Positions 34,086 through 45,995 of a stretch of 64,000 bases of DNA are shown here, in pieces. The position numbers and the translations under genes were made by a program. Position 1 is the first letter of the stretch; every line of letters begins with the position of its first letter. The DNA is from Ochromonas danica (taxonomy: Eukaryota; Sar; Chrysophyceae; Chromulinales; Chromulinaceae), in NCBI GenBank assembly GCA_015146655.1, contig VKHL01000033.1, positions 124,001 through 188,000 on the forward strand, written 5' to 3'. The notes beneath the pieces are model-generated. The model did not search any database, was not told where the DNA came from, and was given only the letters and a program-made list of their open reading frames with translations.

Positions 34086-37000
34086 ATGTTGAAGATGATA
34101 ACATCTCTTTCTCTCTCAAGATGGTACTCTTGTCGTCGTTATTATGCTTCATTCTTCCTACTTTCCATCCTTTGCCTCCTTCTCAGGAGTTTTGTTGGTG
34201 GTGCTAATATCACAGAACCGTCTATCCCAGGATACCATTCCCAAAACCTGCTGCCTAACCATAATGAACATAAATTCAAACCTGCTTTATGGTCATCTCC
34301 CTATCAACAGCAGTTAAGTATATTATCAACAAGATATCAAGGGGAAGTTCTCTATTCGTCAGAACACACTGTGTTCTATGATTCAGATAAACACTCAGAT
34401 CGTCCCCATAACCTTTACCAAATTAATAGTACTGAAATTCACAATGAGCTAGTGAATGTTCATGTGAAGAAGATCACAGTCGATCCTTGCATGAATTGCT
34501 CTCTGACTCTTGGTCAAGAATCTATGAAAGGAATGGAAGTATTCAAGCTTTCACAAAATCCTCCGCTTCTCTATGAGAAGGAGAAGATGCCTTTCATATT
34601 CCCGAGGAAGAACACGACGAGCTTTGAAGTGGAATTATCACCTTTACGATCTCATCATATTCCATTGAGCGATCCAACCAAGAAGATGTTGATCGTCTAT
34701 ACGACTTGTAATCATCTACCTATGACAATCTTATCCTTGCAATATATGAGATTGCCAAGTTCCATCGTCGATCTTCTGATTGTTGATGATCATTCCACGG
34801 ATGGAACTGTGGAGTATTTGAGGAAGAAAGGGTTCGCAGTAATTAGTAAACCTCGTGCAACTGGGTTGACAGATAGTTGGAATATTGGTTATCGATTCGC
34901 TGTCATGATGGGATATCCGTCTATCTTATTCACGAATAATGATGTCTTGCTGACAGCTGGTTCGCTTGGATTGATTCATTCTTCTATGGTTCACCACACG
35001 ATGGTTGTTCCCTTGACGACAGAGAAAGGAGCTGGTCATAACCCTGCACAGGTAGAACTTGTATATTTGTATCTCTCTCTTTCTCTCTCTTCTCTTCTCT
35101 GGTGGATTGGTTACTAAATCAAGTCGTGTGTGATGTTGGTTTGTTAGTCTATTAGTAGAGCTCTTCGATTGCATGAGAACATGACTCCTTATTTAGAAGA
35201 TTTCACGCAAGCAGACAGTATCCAAGCAGGGTTGGCAAGATACTTTGCTCGTACGAACAAAAGTTAGTCTCTGACTCTGCTGCAATTGTCATATGACTTG
35301 TTTCCTAATCATTTTTGTCATAATCTAGATGGGAGTGTTGTTTGCAAGGCCGTTCCCTCCAGATATCATAGCAAACCAAAGTTTAATGGCTTTAGCTTTG
35401 CTGTGAACACGGAACGTATAGCACCTGCAGCCTATAAAAAAGATAAATACCTGTTTGATCCTGGAGATGTTATTGTTGGCCAAGAGGATCATCTCATGAG
35501 CAGAATGAAGAAAGCTAATTTGCAGCCAATGATATTGTATTGCGTCTTCCTTTACCATTTCAAGTCAGTCACTGTATCTGCCGCCTCATCTGAAGCAGTA
35601 GTGCAGAAGTTGAAGGATAAGAATGTTCGAATAGAGTCTTCTAAGACAAGCCCGATCATTAAGCTGCAGTATCAAGATAGTAAGAATCACACGGTCTCTA
35701 AAACAATCGATATTCGTGAAGATTTGAGTTGGTACCACCCTGAAGCGCAACAGAAGCAAGCATCGGAATTGCAGAGAGTGGGAGAGAACAACACAAGCCA
35801 ACAACTTGCCGTGTGCTCTGGAGAAATGCCTTTTCCCCAAGCTCCTCTCTGGACACCTTCCTCCTTACCACCTTCTAATATCTCCTTCCTCTACAAGAAG
35901 ATGTCGGGTGATGTTATTACTGATTCTTATTGTATCTATCCAACACATTGGTCTTCTCGATGTTCCAATCTTTCGCCACTCTTCTCCAAGTCCTTCTCTG
36001 AGGACGACGTGGGTGCTCCCAAGTCAAAAGATGGAGGCAGTGTCATTTCTCCTGTTGTTATCGCCATCGCAACGTCAGGTGAGAGCTCTTATTTGTTTCT
36101 TTGCTTGTTTATCTTTGCATCGAATTGAGTAACTAATAGATTTGATAATATTATTTTCACAGATCCCATCAAGTATCCATCGGCTGGTGATATCTTCACG
36201 GCCTATGAACTGGGCCAAGCATTACAGGCTCGTTTTAGTAATGTTCAAATTCGTTATCTTCGCCGTGGCCCACAATGGTATGCAGTGGAACATCTTTACG
36301 ATGTTGATGTGCTCCTCACCCTGCTGGATGAATACGATCTATCCAAGATTCAGCCTCTTTACCAAACCATTCCGAAGGCTCGATCAGGTTCTCCTGGACC
36401 TTCCGTTTTAACCTGCAACGACAGTATCGTTAATGGCACTCTTGGAGATCCTTCTTGGTTTCACTTAAAGCTGCATTTGAAGCCCAGCTTGATTACCATT
36501 GCATGGATGCGGAACTGGTTTCAGCGATGGCTTATGAGGCCTTGGTTTGGACAATATGATCTTCTCCTGACCAGTTCTGTACTTTCCAAGTCATTCTTTG
36601 ATCAGATTTCTTCCACGGTGGGGTTTTCTTCTCATTGCTCAATAAATTGTCCTAGTATGCGAGATCGACAAGGTGTCTTCAATCGGCGAGCCGTTGTGGA
36701 GACTTTGGTCTTTCCATTGGCCACGAGTGTTCATGAAGAGTCAAAAGCGAATAGGAACAAAAGAGAGAGGAGCAGTGTACAATGGTTTCGTAGCATGTTC
36801 ACTGTTCGTAATCAAGGGCGATCCACCCCCTGGGTTTTACGCAACGATTTTGCGAATGCGGGAGATATGGAACATGTTCTTAACAAACGTGAACTGAATA
36901 TGTCTTCCTGGACTGCTCAACTCTTTTCCGGGGTTGACTATATCTTCACTGGTTCCTATCACTTTTCTTGGCGTGATATAATGTCCTTTGATCCATCTAC

Positions 37001-38624
37001 TATTCCAATGTGGAAAGGTCGAATACTTGGTAATGGATGGTCAAATGCACCAAATATGAGTGCTTGGGCGGAAATCAGCATAGGCCTTTTGCCTTACGAA
37101 ATGGTGAAAGAGGTGAGGCGAAGTAAATACACTGCCATCTAATCCATTCTGTTTGTATTGATTGCAAGCATTGCATGTCTTAACTCATTCAACAGGCGTA
37201 CAAAGTAGTCAAGATTGTGGTGGACGATGCTAACCATGTGACTGGTCCCTGGGGAAGTGTGAACTCACGTGTGTTCGACGCCTTAGCTGCGGGAGCATTG
37301 GTTGTTTCGAACGGAGCATTTGGGATATACGAGCTGTTTGGAGAAGCTCTCGAAGAAGCCGATCTGCCTATGCCCATCTATACGTCTGGACAAGAGTTGG
37401 CTGCGACCATTGACTTCTTCCTTCGAAATGAGAATATCCGCTTGCGCGTGGTGGAGGTGATGAAGAAGGTTGTGGTGGAGAAGCACTCCTATTCGATACG
37501 AGCTGAGCAGTTGGCGGGAATTCTCAAGCGATCATTCCGTCTTGATCTTGTTCCAAGAGTTGAAAGTCATCGAGCCACCACAACAGATCATTCACTCCAT
37601 GGAGAATCGGAAACCTTCTCAAGCATTCCAGAATCTACTTCAGGTGATTATCCATGACGCTGTTTCCATCTGCATGGCCCATGGAGATAGTTCTCACTCT
37701 TTGCATGTTTGAAACACAGGATCCAAAGACCATGACATTGTTCACGGTCCTGACGATTCCGCTCTGTTTGGCAATGCTTCTTTGCAAGCCTTGAATGGAC
37801 CCAACTCCACTTATTCGGAAAGTGAAGAGACTCGCAGTAGTCTTTGTGTGGGAGTTCGAACCATGCCAAGTCAAATGGACTGGCTTTACATCTTTGTCAA
37901 ATCTCTGCTTGTACAATATCAGAAATCTGTTTGGAGGTCGAGAATCGACTTGAATATCCTATTGGTAGACACTGAGGCCAATAGCACTTTCATCGAACCT
38001 CTCTTTCAGCTCGTGGATCGACTTAACCGGGAAGGCGGAGGCGAAAAGCCATTGGTGGAAGCTCTCGCCTCTTCTCAGACGAGCAAGTACCAAAATCCTT
38101 TCTATGGATATGACTTCACTGATCGATTGTTGAAGTTCATGTTGATGCGTTATCAACTCCATGAGGCTGTTTATCCCAATCCCAGCACCAATGATGGCAA
38201 TATGCCGAAGAAGTCGCGACGCTCGAAAAGTGCTTCCCTTCGAGTGCCGCCATGTAGTTGGATCATGTTCACAAATGGAGATAATATGTACCATACAACA
38301 TGGTTCGATAAGGTGGCGCCTGCTATGCTAGATAAGCAACTGGAAATCATAGGATGGGACTTTATTACACATCATCCTCGTGGTCCTCAGAATGATATTC
38401 CAAGCCACCACATTAGTATGGAATTGAAGCGTGGTTTTGTTGACCTGGCCAGTGTGATGGTTCGCGCTGACCAGTATCTTAAACGAAGCACAGTATTCTT
38501 ACCAGATGCCATGATAACGGATGATCTCCATGCCCGTGACTACTTTGTGGTTAAGCAGCTCGCAGCTTGTCTACCACCACATAGTGTTAAGATCATTCAT
38601 CAATGCCTGTTATTTCAACATTGA
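34086..38624 (+). CDS. Three-module glycosyltransferase, tandem copy D (six exons)
   Basis: Exons 34086-35051, 35148-35262, 35329-36078, 36163-37112, 37196-37643, 37720-38624; 1,377 residues, the longest copy. Motifs are as in copies A-C. The sequence is a patchwork: N-terminal SSEHTVFYD, intron 2/exon 3 start, intron 3 (84 bases) and the NDSIVNGT segment of exon 4 match copy A; the middle of exon 3, KRELNMSSWTAQLFSGVDYI and exon 5 match copies B and C; STPWVLRNDFANAGDM in exon 4 is unique. Intron 2 has the same length as in A (66) but carries an in-frame stop, unlike A. The first ATG (34086) was chosen; the frame extends upstream without an ATG. Confidence 0.85.
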
Positions 38625-39656
38625 TTTGATCTCATAGAAGAGTATGAGTTGTGAGGAATTGGATGACTTATTGAAAAGGAATCCTAGGAGAGAGAAACTG
38701 AATGAAGATCGAGGGACAAGATAAGAGACCTGTGTGGGTCTAAAACATGCTGCATTTATCAGAAAAGATGTTTTTTTAACTGTTTTTGATAATGTAATAG
38801 GTTGCATAATATTGTACTACTAGTATGTAGTTAGTTGCTGTCAGGTGTATTTTTTGCATTATTTTTCCAATAAATTATTGTTATAGTCAATATAAACTGC
38901 TAATTGTTAATGCATTCTGCAATCTCAACTAAAGATTGGGTAGTTAACAGTCTGGTAAAAGATCATGGAACTCTCTCAGGCGACTGGTATATAAAGTAAT
39001 TGAATGTGAAAGATATGAATTGATAATGTGTCTGAGTGAATTAGAGCAACCAACTCTTCACCAACATCACTTAGTCTGCAGCGAATATATTATTATTATG
39101 AGCTTTCATCGCTTTCCAAGCCAGCTATCAATATTTACAGCAGATGCTCTTAGATGTTAAAATAGCAATTATGACGAAGGAAAAGGAGGTAGAAGCAATA
39201 GTATACTTCAGGCACAAACCGTAGCTGCAGCGATAAGAGGCAAATTAAATCAGCAGTGTTAGTAGAGACTATGCAAGGCCCGCTTCAGCTAAAAGCAACC
39301 AAATAATAGCGTAGTCTAGTATGATACTGAGGTTGGTATGGGAGAAGCGGGTGGTCATTTACGGAAGTTCACAAGGGAAAATTAACTTTCAACACTATAT
39401 GATTCTATTGCTAATTGAGATTTTTCCGCGTTATACTATCGGAAATATATCGTTATATTATACTTCTGACCCGAATTTACAATTTACATTGACTCACAAA
39501 TTAGCAGGAAGCAAGTTGTTCTCTCTTGGATAAGAGGATGGAAAAGAGATCAATCCCTTCCATTACTATTCCCTCTCAACAAATAACAGAAGGTAGAGGT
39601 ATGCTTTAGCAACCAGTCTAGAATGATTTGTTTTTGACAAGGGGTTGTCTTTATTG
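38625..39656. other. Spacer after glycosyltransferase copy D
   Basis: 1.0 kb, no supported gene. The first ~130 bases match the 3' flank of copy C and also the distal 3' flank of copy A (about 20128-20235). The rest is AT-rich and unassigned, lying between the ends of two convergent genes. Confidence 0.45.
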
Positions 39657-42600
39657 TTACATTTTCTGACTTCTTATCCTTGTCCAAATTTGATCTGCGG
39701 CTTGCGAGACCACCTTATCTAATTTGATGTCCTCATGAGGAGCATCGCGATGACCTGATTGCACATGAGATACCAGGACAGATCTACCAGCTTCTGAGTT
39801 CACTATTGAAGCAGGCCTGGTAAAAGTAGAAGCTCCCTGATTTCCCTCCTCTGGTCCAGTCTTTCCTTTCTCTTGTCTCTTATGATTATGTTTCTTCCAT
39901 TTCTCACATGTAACATTGTTGTGACTGTTATTATGAGAAGAATGGTAAGATCCAGCATCGGTTGTCTTTGCTGGTGCACTCAATCTTGCAAAAACAGAAG
40001 TTCTTCGTAGAGGAATCTTGTCTTCATTTTGAGATATTACTGGTGATGTATTTCTCTCCTGTGGCTTATCAATCTCTTCTTTATTATCGGTGCAGTTGTT
40101 TTGGAGGCCAACCACACAATCATTGCCATCACCATTGTTGGTGATAATGTCCACGGTAACATTGTCAACGTTTTGGACGGAAGTACTAGTAGTATTTTCA
40201 TCCGCTGCAACAGCAGATATTGTAGGACTCTTGTGGTTCTCTTCGGAATTCAATTCAGAAGAAATTACTACATTCTTAGAATAGGAGACCTCAGTATTCA
40301 CAGGCTCCGCCACATTATCGCAAGGTTGACTATTAGCGGCGGCGGTGTTGCTGCCCGCACCCAGTGTTCGATAAGAAGCGCCATAGATTTCCGACTCATT
40401 CCGATTCATCCCACCAGACCAACAATCCACCACACTATCGTGAGGTTGACTATTAGTGGTAGTGATGTTGCCTTCACAACCAGAATTCTCAGCCATAGTC
40501 TGTTGACTAGGTTGGCTAACATCTTTCAAAGATTCATTGCTTTGGTAATTTGTCGTCTTCTCTTCTTTGTGAATCTCACCCAGTGTTCGATAAGAAGCAC
40601 CATAGATTTCCGACTCATTCAGACGCATCCCACCAGACCATCTCCTTTCATTCTCCATTCTTTTTCCTCTTTTCCAGTCCTGATAGTGACCATCTCGTGA
40701 TCCCATTCTACCATCTACTTTATTGTCATGGTAGCTGCCACCGCCATAACTGTTCCGTCCATTAACTCTGTCCCGACTATTACTACGACTACGACTTCGA
40801 CGCTTACGTGTTGTATTGTTATTGGAATGATTATCTCGAAAATGATCATTATTTATTGACTGACCATAATAGTGTTGGGCCTGGTGAGGAGCATTCGGGT
40901 GATAACGATTGCTTTCCTGTGGGCGATAAATATCAGCTTTTCCCCAACTACCGCCACTATTTCTTCCTTCCCCCATTCCACGACCACCGTATCTACCTCT
41001 TCCTCCCCCTGTTGAGCTGGGAGCATTGTAAACGTTGTCATCATACTTACGGCCACGATCCCTTGAATCACGACTGTCTCCTCTATCTCTACTTCTACCT
41101 CTATCTCCAGTGCCTCTCCCATCGCGACCACCACTTCGACTTCTTCTACTTCTGTTATTCTCAGAAAGGGGAGCGGGGATAGAAAGAGGAGGAGGAGGAG
41201 GAGGAGAGAAAGGGAGAGGAGGGTGAGCATCATTTCCATTATAGGCATTCTGAGCAACAGGAAAGGAGACCATTGATTGTGGTGGAAGAACAGGAATAAA
41301 TGGTGGCCGTGGCTGTGACGGGGGTGGCGGGGGAGGTGGCGGCGGCGGCGGCGGTGGAAGATAAGTAGGAATAGGTGGAGGCAATGGTTGATGGAGAGGG
41401 AAAGAAGGAAAGTCGCGATTAACTGCTGTGAGTATTTCGCCTGGTTCACACTCTTCATCAATTTGTTGCATCTGTTGGGACGGAATGTAAGGAGGCGATG
41501 GTGGTCCAGGTAGAGGAGGAGAAGAGGGTGGTCCAAGGTTAGCAACATTCACCAGCTTTGATGTATCATAAGATAAAGATAAACTGCTTCTTTCTGCCAG
41601 GTTATTGACATCCAGTACAGTTGAAGTAATGACATTACTTTCACCACCAAGAGAAAGCACTGTTTGATGAACAATATTATCAGTCGTTGCTTCAGCAGTG
41701 GATCGATCAGCAGCACGGCCATTGTCATTATTGTTTTCATCTACCACAGATGGGCTAACATCTTCTGCAGTCTCTAAGATTGCCTCTTCTTGTATCCTCT
41801 CTGCCATAGCATTGTCATTATTTCCAATATCATTATTCCCTTCCTCATTACTACCACCACTACCACTACGACTAACTGTAGGCATTATACTGTTATCATC
41901 AGATAGTTGAGCTTGTCGTTCAGCTCGACTAACTGCAAAGATTCGATTTAAGAGAGCTATCAATGTTTGATGGAAAGTATGCAAGTTCTTGTTAGATGTG
42001 CCATTCTTCTTATCCAGATACCCTGCCAAACCTATCCAAACACATCACATCATCAATCAGTCTCACAAAAAACGATTAGGAGTCTATAAGAGTACAGGTA
42101 ATTATTACCTTTTAATCCACGTAATACATCAGCAGATTTGAAAAGAGGTAACCAAAGAAACTTCTTCATACGGGATTCAATTTCTCCCATCTTCTCTTGT
42201 CCTCCTCCTCCCACATCATCGATGCCACCACCACCACCCATACTACTACTATTACTATCACCTGCTTCATCATGAGATGTATTAACTCCCACTATACCTA
42301 TCTCACTATCCTCTAAATATTGAGCTAATAAAATATGATAACAAGTTAATGCTATGTTACCAAAAGCCCATGCTTGACTATCTTGTAATATTGCCAATTG
42401 ACTGAGTAATTCCAATGCTCTATTTAAAACATGTGGTCTTACTCCAGGTACTCTTAATAAAAGCTTAATTGGATTGGTAAGTTGATTAAAGTCAAAGGCA
42501 ATACTCTGTAATAGCTTCATTTCATAAGTAAAGATCTTATCATCACTTGGTAAGGAATCCTTTCCAAATAAATCAAATGCAGCCTTTCGACTTATCGGAA

Positions 42601-43681
42601 TATTACGTATCTTATCCAATTTCAAAAAGCAATATTCTACTTTCCCTGCAAGAAAGATACAAGCCATTGCTAAAGCAAGGAAATCATCTTCTATCTCCAT
42701 TTCATTGCGAATATCATGTAACAGTGCAAAGGCAGTTTGTAAGAGAATCTTATAGATTACGATCTCATTCTTGGATATCTTCAATGAGAGAAAATGTTGG
42801 AAGATACGATAGATATATTGACCTGTAGCAACACAGAGATCTTCTGTTTTTATTGATTGTTGCTGTTGTTCTAGTCGTTCTATCTCATCTAATGTAGGGA
42901 TATAATAGTCCACAGAAGGACTAGTTGCAATTCCAGATGGAAGAGTTGTTGGGCTATGATGGTTTACAAGAGTGAGTTGTGCATAGAGATCATACGGACT
43001 AGGTAAACCCATAGGATGATATGAGGAAGATGGCCGTTGTTTTCGATCAGTATGAGGAGTCGTACCCCGGCTTGTACCCATTGAATGGTTTCCAGTATTA
43101 GGCAGAGAGGGGGGTTGTTGATTCTGCTGCTGTTTCTGTGGCAGTCGCTGTTGCTCATGTTGCTTATGCTGTTCTTTTATCTCAGCAATAGTCTGCTTCC
43201 AGATTTCGAGCGTATCTCGAGGAAAGATTTCACCCTTTTCCCAATTAGAGACAATTTTAGCAGCATGATCAAAATCCTTTCCTGGCGGTAAAATTTTCAA
43301 AAATGCTTGGAAATGGCGTTTTAATAATGGAAACCATGATGTCTTCATCTCATTCTTTAAATTAATGGTCTTGCTAATAAGAAAAATCAAGAAAATTCCC
43401 AAGGAAATGGTATGTGTTGTTGTTGATAATGACGACGAAGATGGTACAGTAGTGGTAGTAGGAGAGAGTCCTGTTCCTGTTGTAGAAGGTGTTGTTGTCA
43501 AAGCAAGGAAGATGTCTTGTATCTTAGCTTGACAATCTTCGAACCAAGTTGACGTTGAAGAGATAATCTGATGCGCATTTTGTTCGACAATAGGTTTACT
43601 AAGCTTTTTTGATTGTTGTGCACAACTTCGTAGAAAATCATCTACTGAGTTACTATCACTATAATTTATATTCTTCATCAT
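39657..43681 (-). CDS. CID-cyclin-proline/RS-rich fusion protein (transcriptional cyclin)
   Basis: Exons 42109-43681 and 39657-42031 (minus strand), one 77-base GT-AG intron, frame maintained; 1,315 residues. N-terminus (~1-175): a CTD-interacting (CID/RPR) domain, seen in KLSKPIVEQNAHQI, HFQAFLKILP and NWEKGEIFPRDTLEIWKQ. A Gln/Pro linker leads to a cyclin box (~275-460: TGQYIYRIFQHFLSLKIS, ACIFLAGKVEYCFLKLDKIR, YEMKLLQSIAFDFN) of the cyclin K/L/T/Ctk2 type. Exon 2 is largely disordered: poly-Pro (12 consecutive P), RGG/RS stretches (RSRRSRSGGRDGRG, KRRSRSRSNSRD), two copies of NESEIYGASYRTLG, and a TSVFARLS motif. A CDK partner acting on RNA polymerase II is likely. The physical CID-cyclin fusion is unusual. 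Confidence 0.8.
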
Positions 43682-44139
43682 TCACTTTCTTTTTTCTCAC
43701 AATCATTAAAATAATAACCTAATCTCTTATTTCTTTTGTATCTTTCTTTTTAATTCCTTCTGTCAAAATCAAATCAAATCAAATCAAATCAATGAATGGA
43801 CAAGACTTGTCATGAGAGTTCCTTTGAGAGGAAGCTTGCTCCTTGTCCTGTTGTGCTGTGCTGTGCTGTGTGGGTGCTGTTGCTTGTTTTCGTGCTGTTT
43901 TCGTGCGTTTGTGCGGGTTGTGGTGGTGGCAGTTGGTGGTGGCATGACGACCAGCAGAAGAAAAAGCGCGTTTTTAATCAGTATTAACTTAATAGGATTT
44001 TGATTCGGGGGGATGAAACGCCGTTTGATTTGTTGTCCTCCTTCTGTCTTGCACTATAAATAGACAATATCATTGATTGGATAAAAATCCCTTGAATTAA
44101 TATCCTTTTAATCTAAAGAAGTACAACGTAGAGAAAAAC
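43682..44139. promoter_or_regulatory. Bidirectional promoter region with TATA box and TCAAA repeat
   Basis: 458 bases between the divergent cyclin-fusion and MYCBP genes. On the MYCBP side TATAAATA lies at 44055-44062, 78 bases before the ATG, followed by ATTGATTGG (an inverted CCAAT). On the cyclin side there is an AAATC pentamer run at about 43762-43791. Regulatory use is inference from position. Confidence 0.4.
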
Positions 44140-44719
44140 ATGTCGAACTATCAAGTCAGTCTTAATCTCATTCTCTCTTCTATAATATCTTTGTCAGTTT
44201 CTCTCACTAATAACAGAATCATCACTTCTCTTCCAAATAGACACCTGAATCCAAGAAACAAGAATTTAGAAAATACTTGGAAAAGAGTGGTGTTATTGAT
44301 GCTCTTACTAAAGGTAAAACAGATCCTATTTATTTGTTTGCTTGAACAACAAAAATGTATCTTCTTCTTCGTATGTTCTATTGAATTTCTTTTTGTTTTC
44401 TTTCTTTATTCACATTTTTATCATATCTGATAACATTTTTCTGACTTTCTTTTATATTAGTATTGGTGGGTCTCTATGAAGAACCTGAACGTCCAGCAAA
44501 TGCTGTAGATTATATCAAGAGATATATGGGTGCTCCTGCAGGCATTGATGTGGAAGCTTTACGAGCAGAAGTGGAGCAATTACGAGCGGACAAAGCCGCC
44601 CTTGAGGCGACGATAAAAGAGATGAATGCTAAAGTAAGATATTTTATTCCATACGCATATCTACTTTATGATCTTAACTAATCTGTTGGGTGTTTGTGTA
44701 TAATTAGGTGAATGGTTAA
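44140..44719 (+). CDS. MYCBP: MYCBP (AMY-1) homologue, four exons
   Basis: Exons 44140-44154, 44241-44313, 44461-44633, 44708-44719; 90 residues. The first exon (MSNYQ) and last exon (VNG) are tiny, so the gene shows only as fragments of open frame. The core KKQEFRKYLEKSGVIDALTK and VLVGLYEEPERPANAVDYIK align directly with human c-Myc-binding protein (REQFRRYLEKSGVLDTLTKV, LYEEPEKPNSALDFLKHHLG). A C-terminal coiled coil (VEALRAEVEQLRADKAALEA) follows, as in the family. MYCBP proteins bind AKAP/PKA scaffolds and occur mainly in lineages with flagella; a ciliary role is plausible here. The gene runs tail to tail with RPB9, 143 bases apart. Confidence 0.92.
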
Positions 44720-44862
44720 ATTTGATAAGAAAGGTCGGCGGATATGTTAATATTTAATGATAGTCCACAGACATGCACTTTCATCCTCTTCCTTCTTCGA
44801 CTATGTATACCACTGTTGTTTCAACTAAACCACGACTGCTAATAGGGCAGAGCTGTGGCAGA

Positions 44863-45509
44863 CTACATTGCCGCTTTTTCTACCACCGGCTCATCCATCC
44901 ATTTATGCCCACATTGACAGCAGATGTATACTAATGTGAGCGCTACACTCTTAGCTGTTTGTTCAGCCTATAGGTAGAACGAGTCATCAGCACCATCAAC
45001 AAGACAATAGTATGGAAACCTTCGGTACACCTACCTGGAAGAAAACGGCTTCATTATGACCACATGTAGAGCAAACAATATTGCGAGCTCGTTGAAGAGT
45101 AGGATCCTAACAGCCATAAATAAACGCTATTAGATCATGAATGGATTCTACAATATTATCATATTGTCAGCCATTCTTTACCTTGTTCAGATCTGAGACA
45201 ACTACTTCAAGGCGTGTACTAAAGATCACAAGAACGAATCATTAGCATCACATATCCACATAATCATCATTGTTGTTGTTGTTATCGTGTTATCACAGTC
45301 TAAAATAATTGTTCGACAAAAGAAAAAGGGGGATGTTGTCTTCATTACCTGGAATCCTTTATTAACTCATTCACAAAAACACAAGAATTTTGAATATTTC
45401 GTTCAACATAATGACAATCTGATTGCTTGCAATAGTATTCCAATCTTTTCTCCATACGATTCTCACGTGGATAAAGCATATTATTACACAGTTGACAAAA
45501 GCGCATCAT
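44863..45509 (-). CDS. RPB9: RNA polymerase II subunit Rpb9, four exons
   Basis: Exons 45349-45509, 45182-45218, 45035-45106, 44863-44967 (minus strand); 124 residues against 125 in human; introns of 130, 75 and 67 bases with GT-AG ends. The N-terminal zinc ribbon MMRFCQLCNNMLYPRENRME is the Rpb9 hallmark, followed by SDLNKDPTLQRARN and the TFIIS-like second ribbon CSTCGHNEAVFFQ ... CCQCGHKW. Rpb9 sits at the jaw of Pol II and acts in start-site selection, fidelity and elongation. The cysteine spacing is odd: the third and fourth Cys of ribbon 1 are C-x4-C (CKQSDC) rather than C-x2-C, and ribbon 2 ends C-x2-C (or C-x-C) where C-x4-C is usual. The start is the first of two adjacent ATGs; the frame is open upstream without an ATG. 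Confidence 0.92.
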
Positions 45510-45995
45510 TTTTTCCTTCTTTTCAATTGGCAAATGACTTCCTCAAGAAAATATCAAAACCTTTAAGTAAAACAAAGGTTCACAATGGCCTTATCAAGTC
45601 AGTAACCTGGCAGACGTTTAATGAAGAAGGGAAGAAAGTTCGATTGTCTTTCCATTCTTCCCCATGAAGGCAAAAACCAGACCACGTGTTTTTATTACAA
45701 AAGTCGTTTTTCAATCGGCTTGTTAGGCAAGACCCAACTCGTCGCCACCGAATCTGAAAGCACAAGTTTATCAAGAGCGGCTTGTATTGAAGCTGATAAA
45801 TAACTCATTAATGAGATTATTAGTCCCAATGATTAGCCACAGCCTCACGATAAGCGCGCAGGCTTAATTTCCAACATTTGAGGAATTACATATTTACAAT
45901 TGCAGCATTGATTTACAATGCTATTAGCTACACTCTATTCAATGAGATCGTATTGGCATGTATAAGCTTTATCAAATTGACATGTATATGCTTTC
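45510..45995. other. Intergenic region between RPB9 and homocysteine S-methyltransferase
   Basis: About 490 bases upstream of RPB9 and downstream of the methyltransferase gene (both minus strand). The plus-strand open frame overlapping RPB9 from 45287 is antisense and not supported. Nothing else was identified. Confidence 0.4.

Noticed and set aside
40101-40700. 199-codon plus-strand open frame
   Set aside because: Antisense to the low-complexity second exon of the CID-cyclin gene; no start context or domain.
45287-45667. 126-codon plus-strand open frame
   Set aside because: It lies antisense to the first RPB9 exon and intron; the minus-strand reading is an unmistakable Rpb9 with consistent splice sites, so this frame is a shadow.
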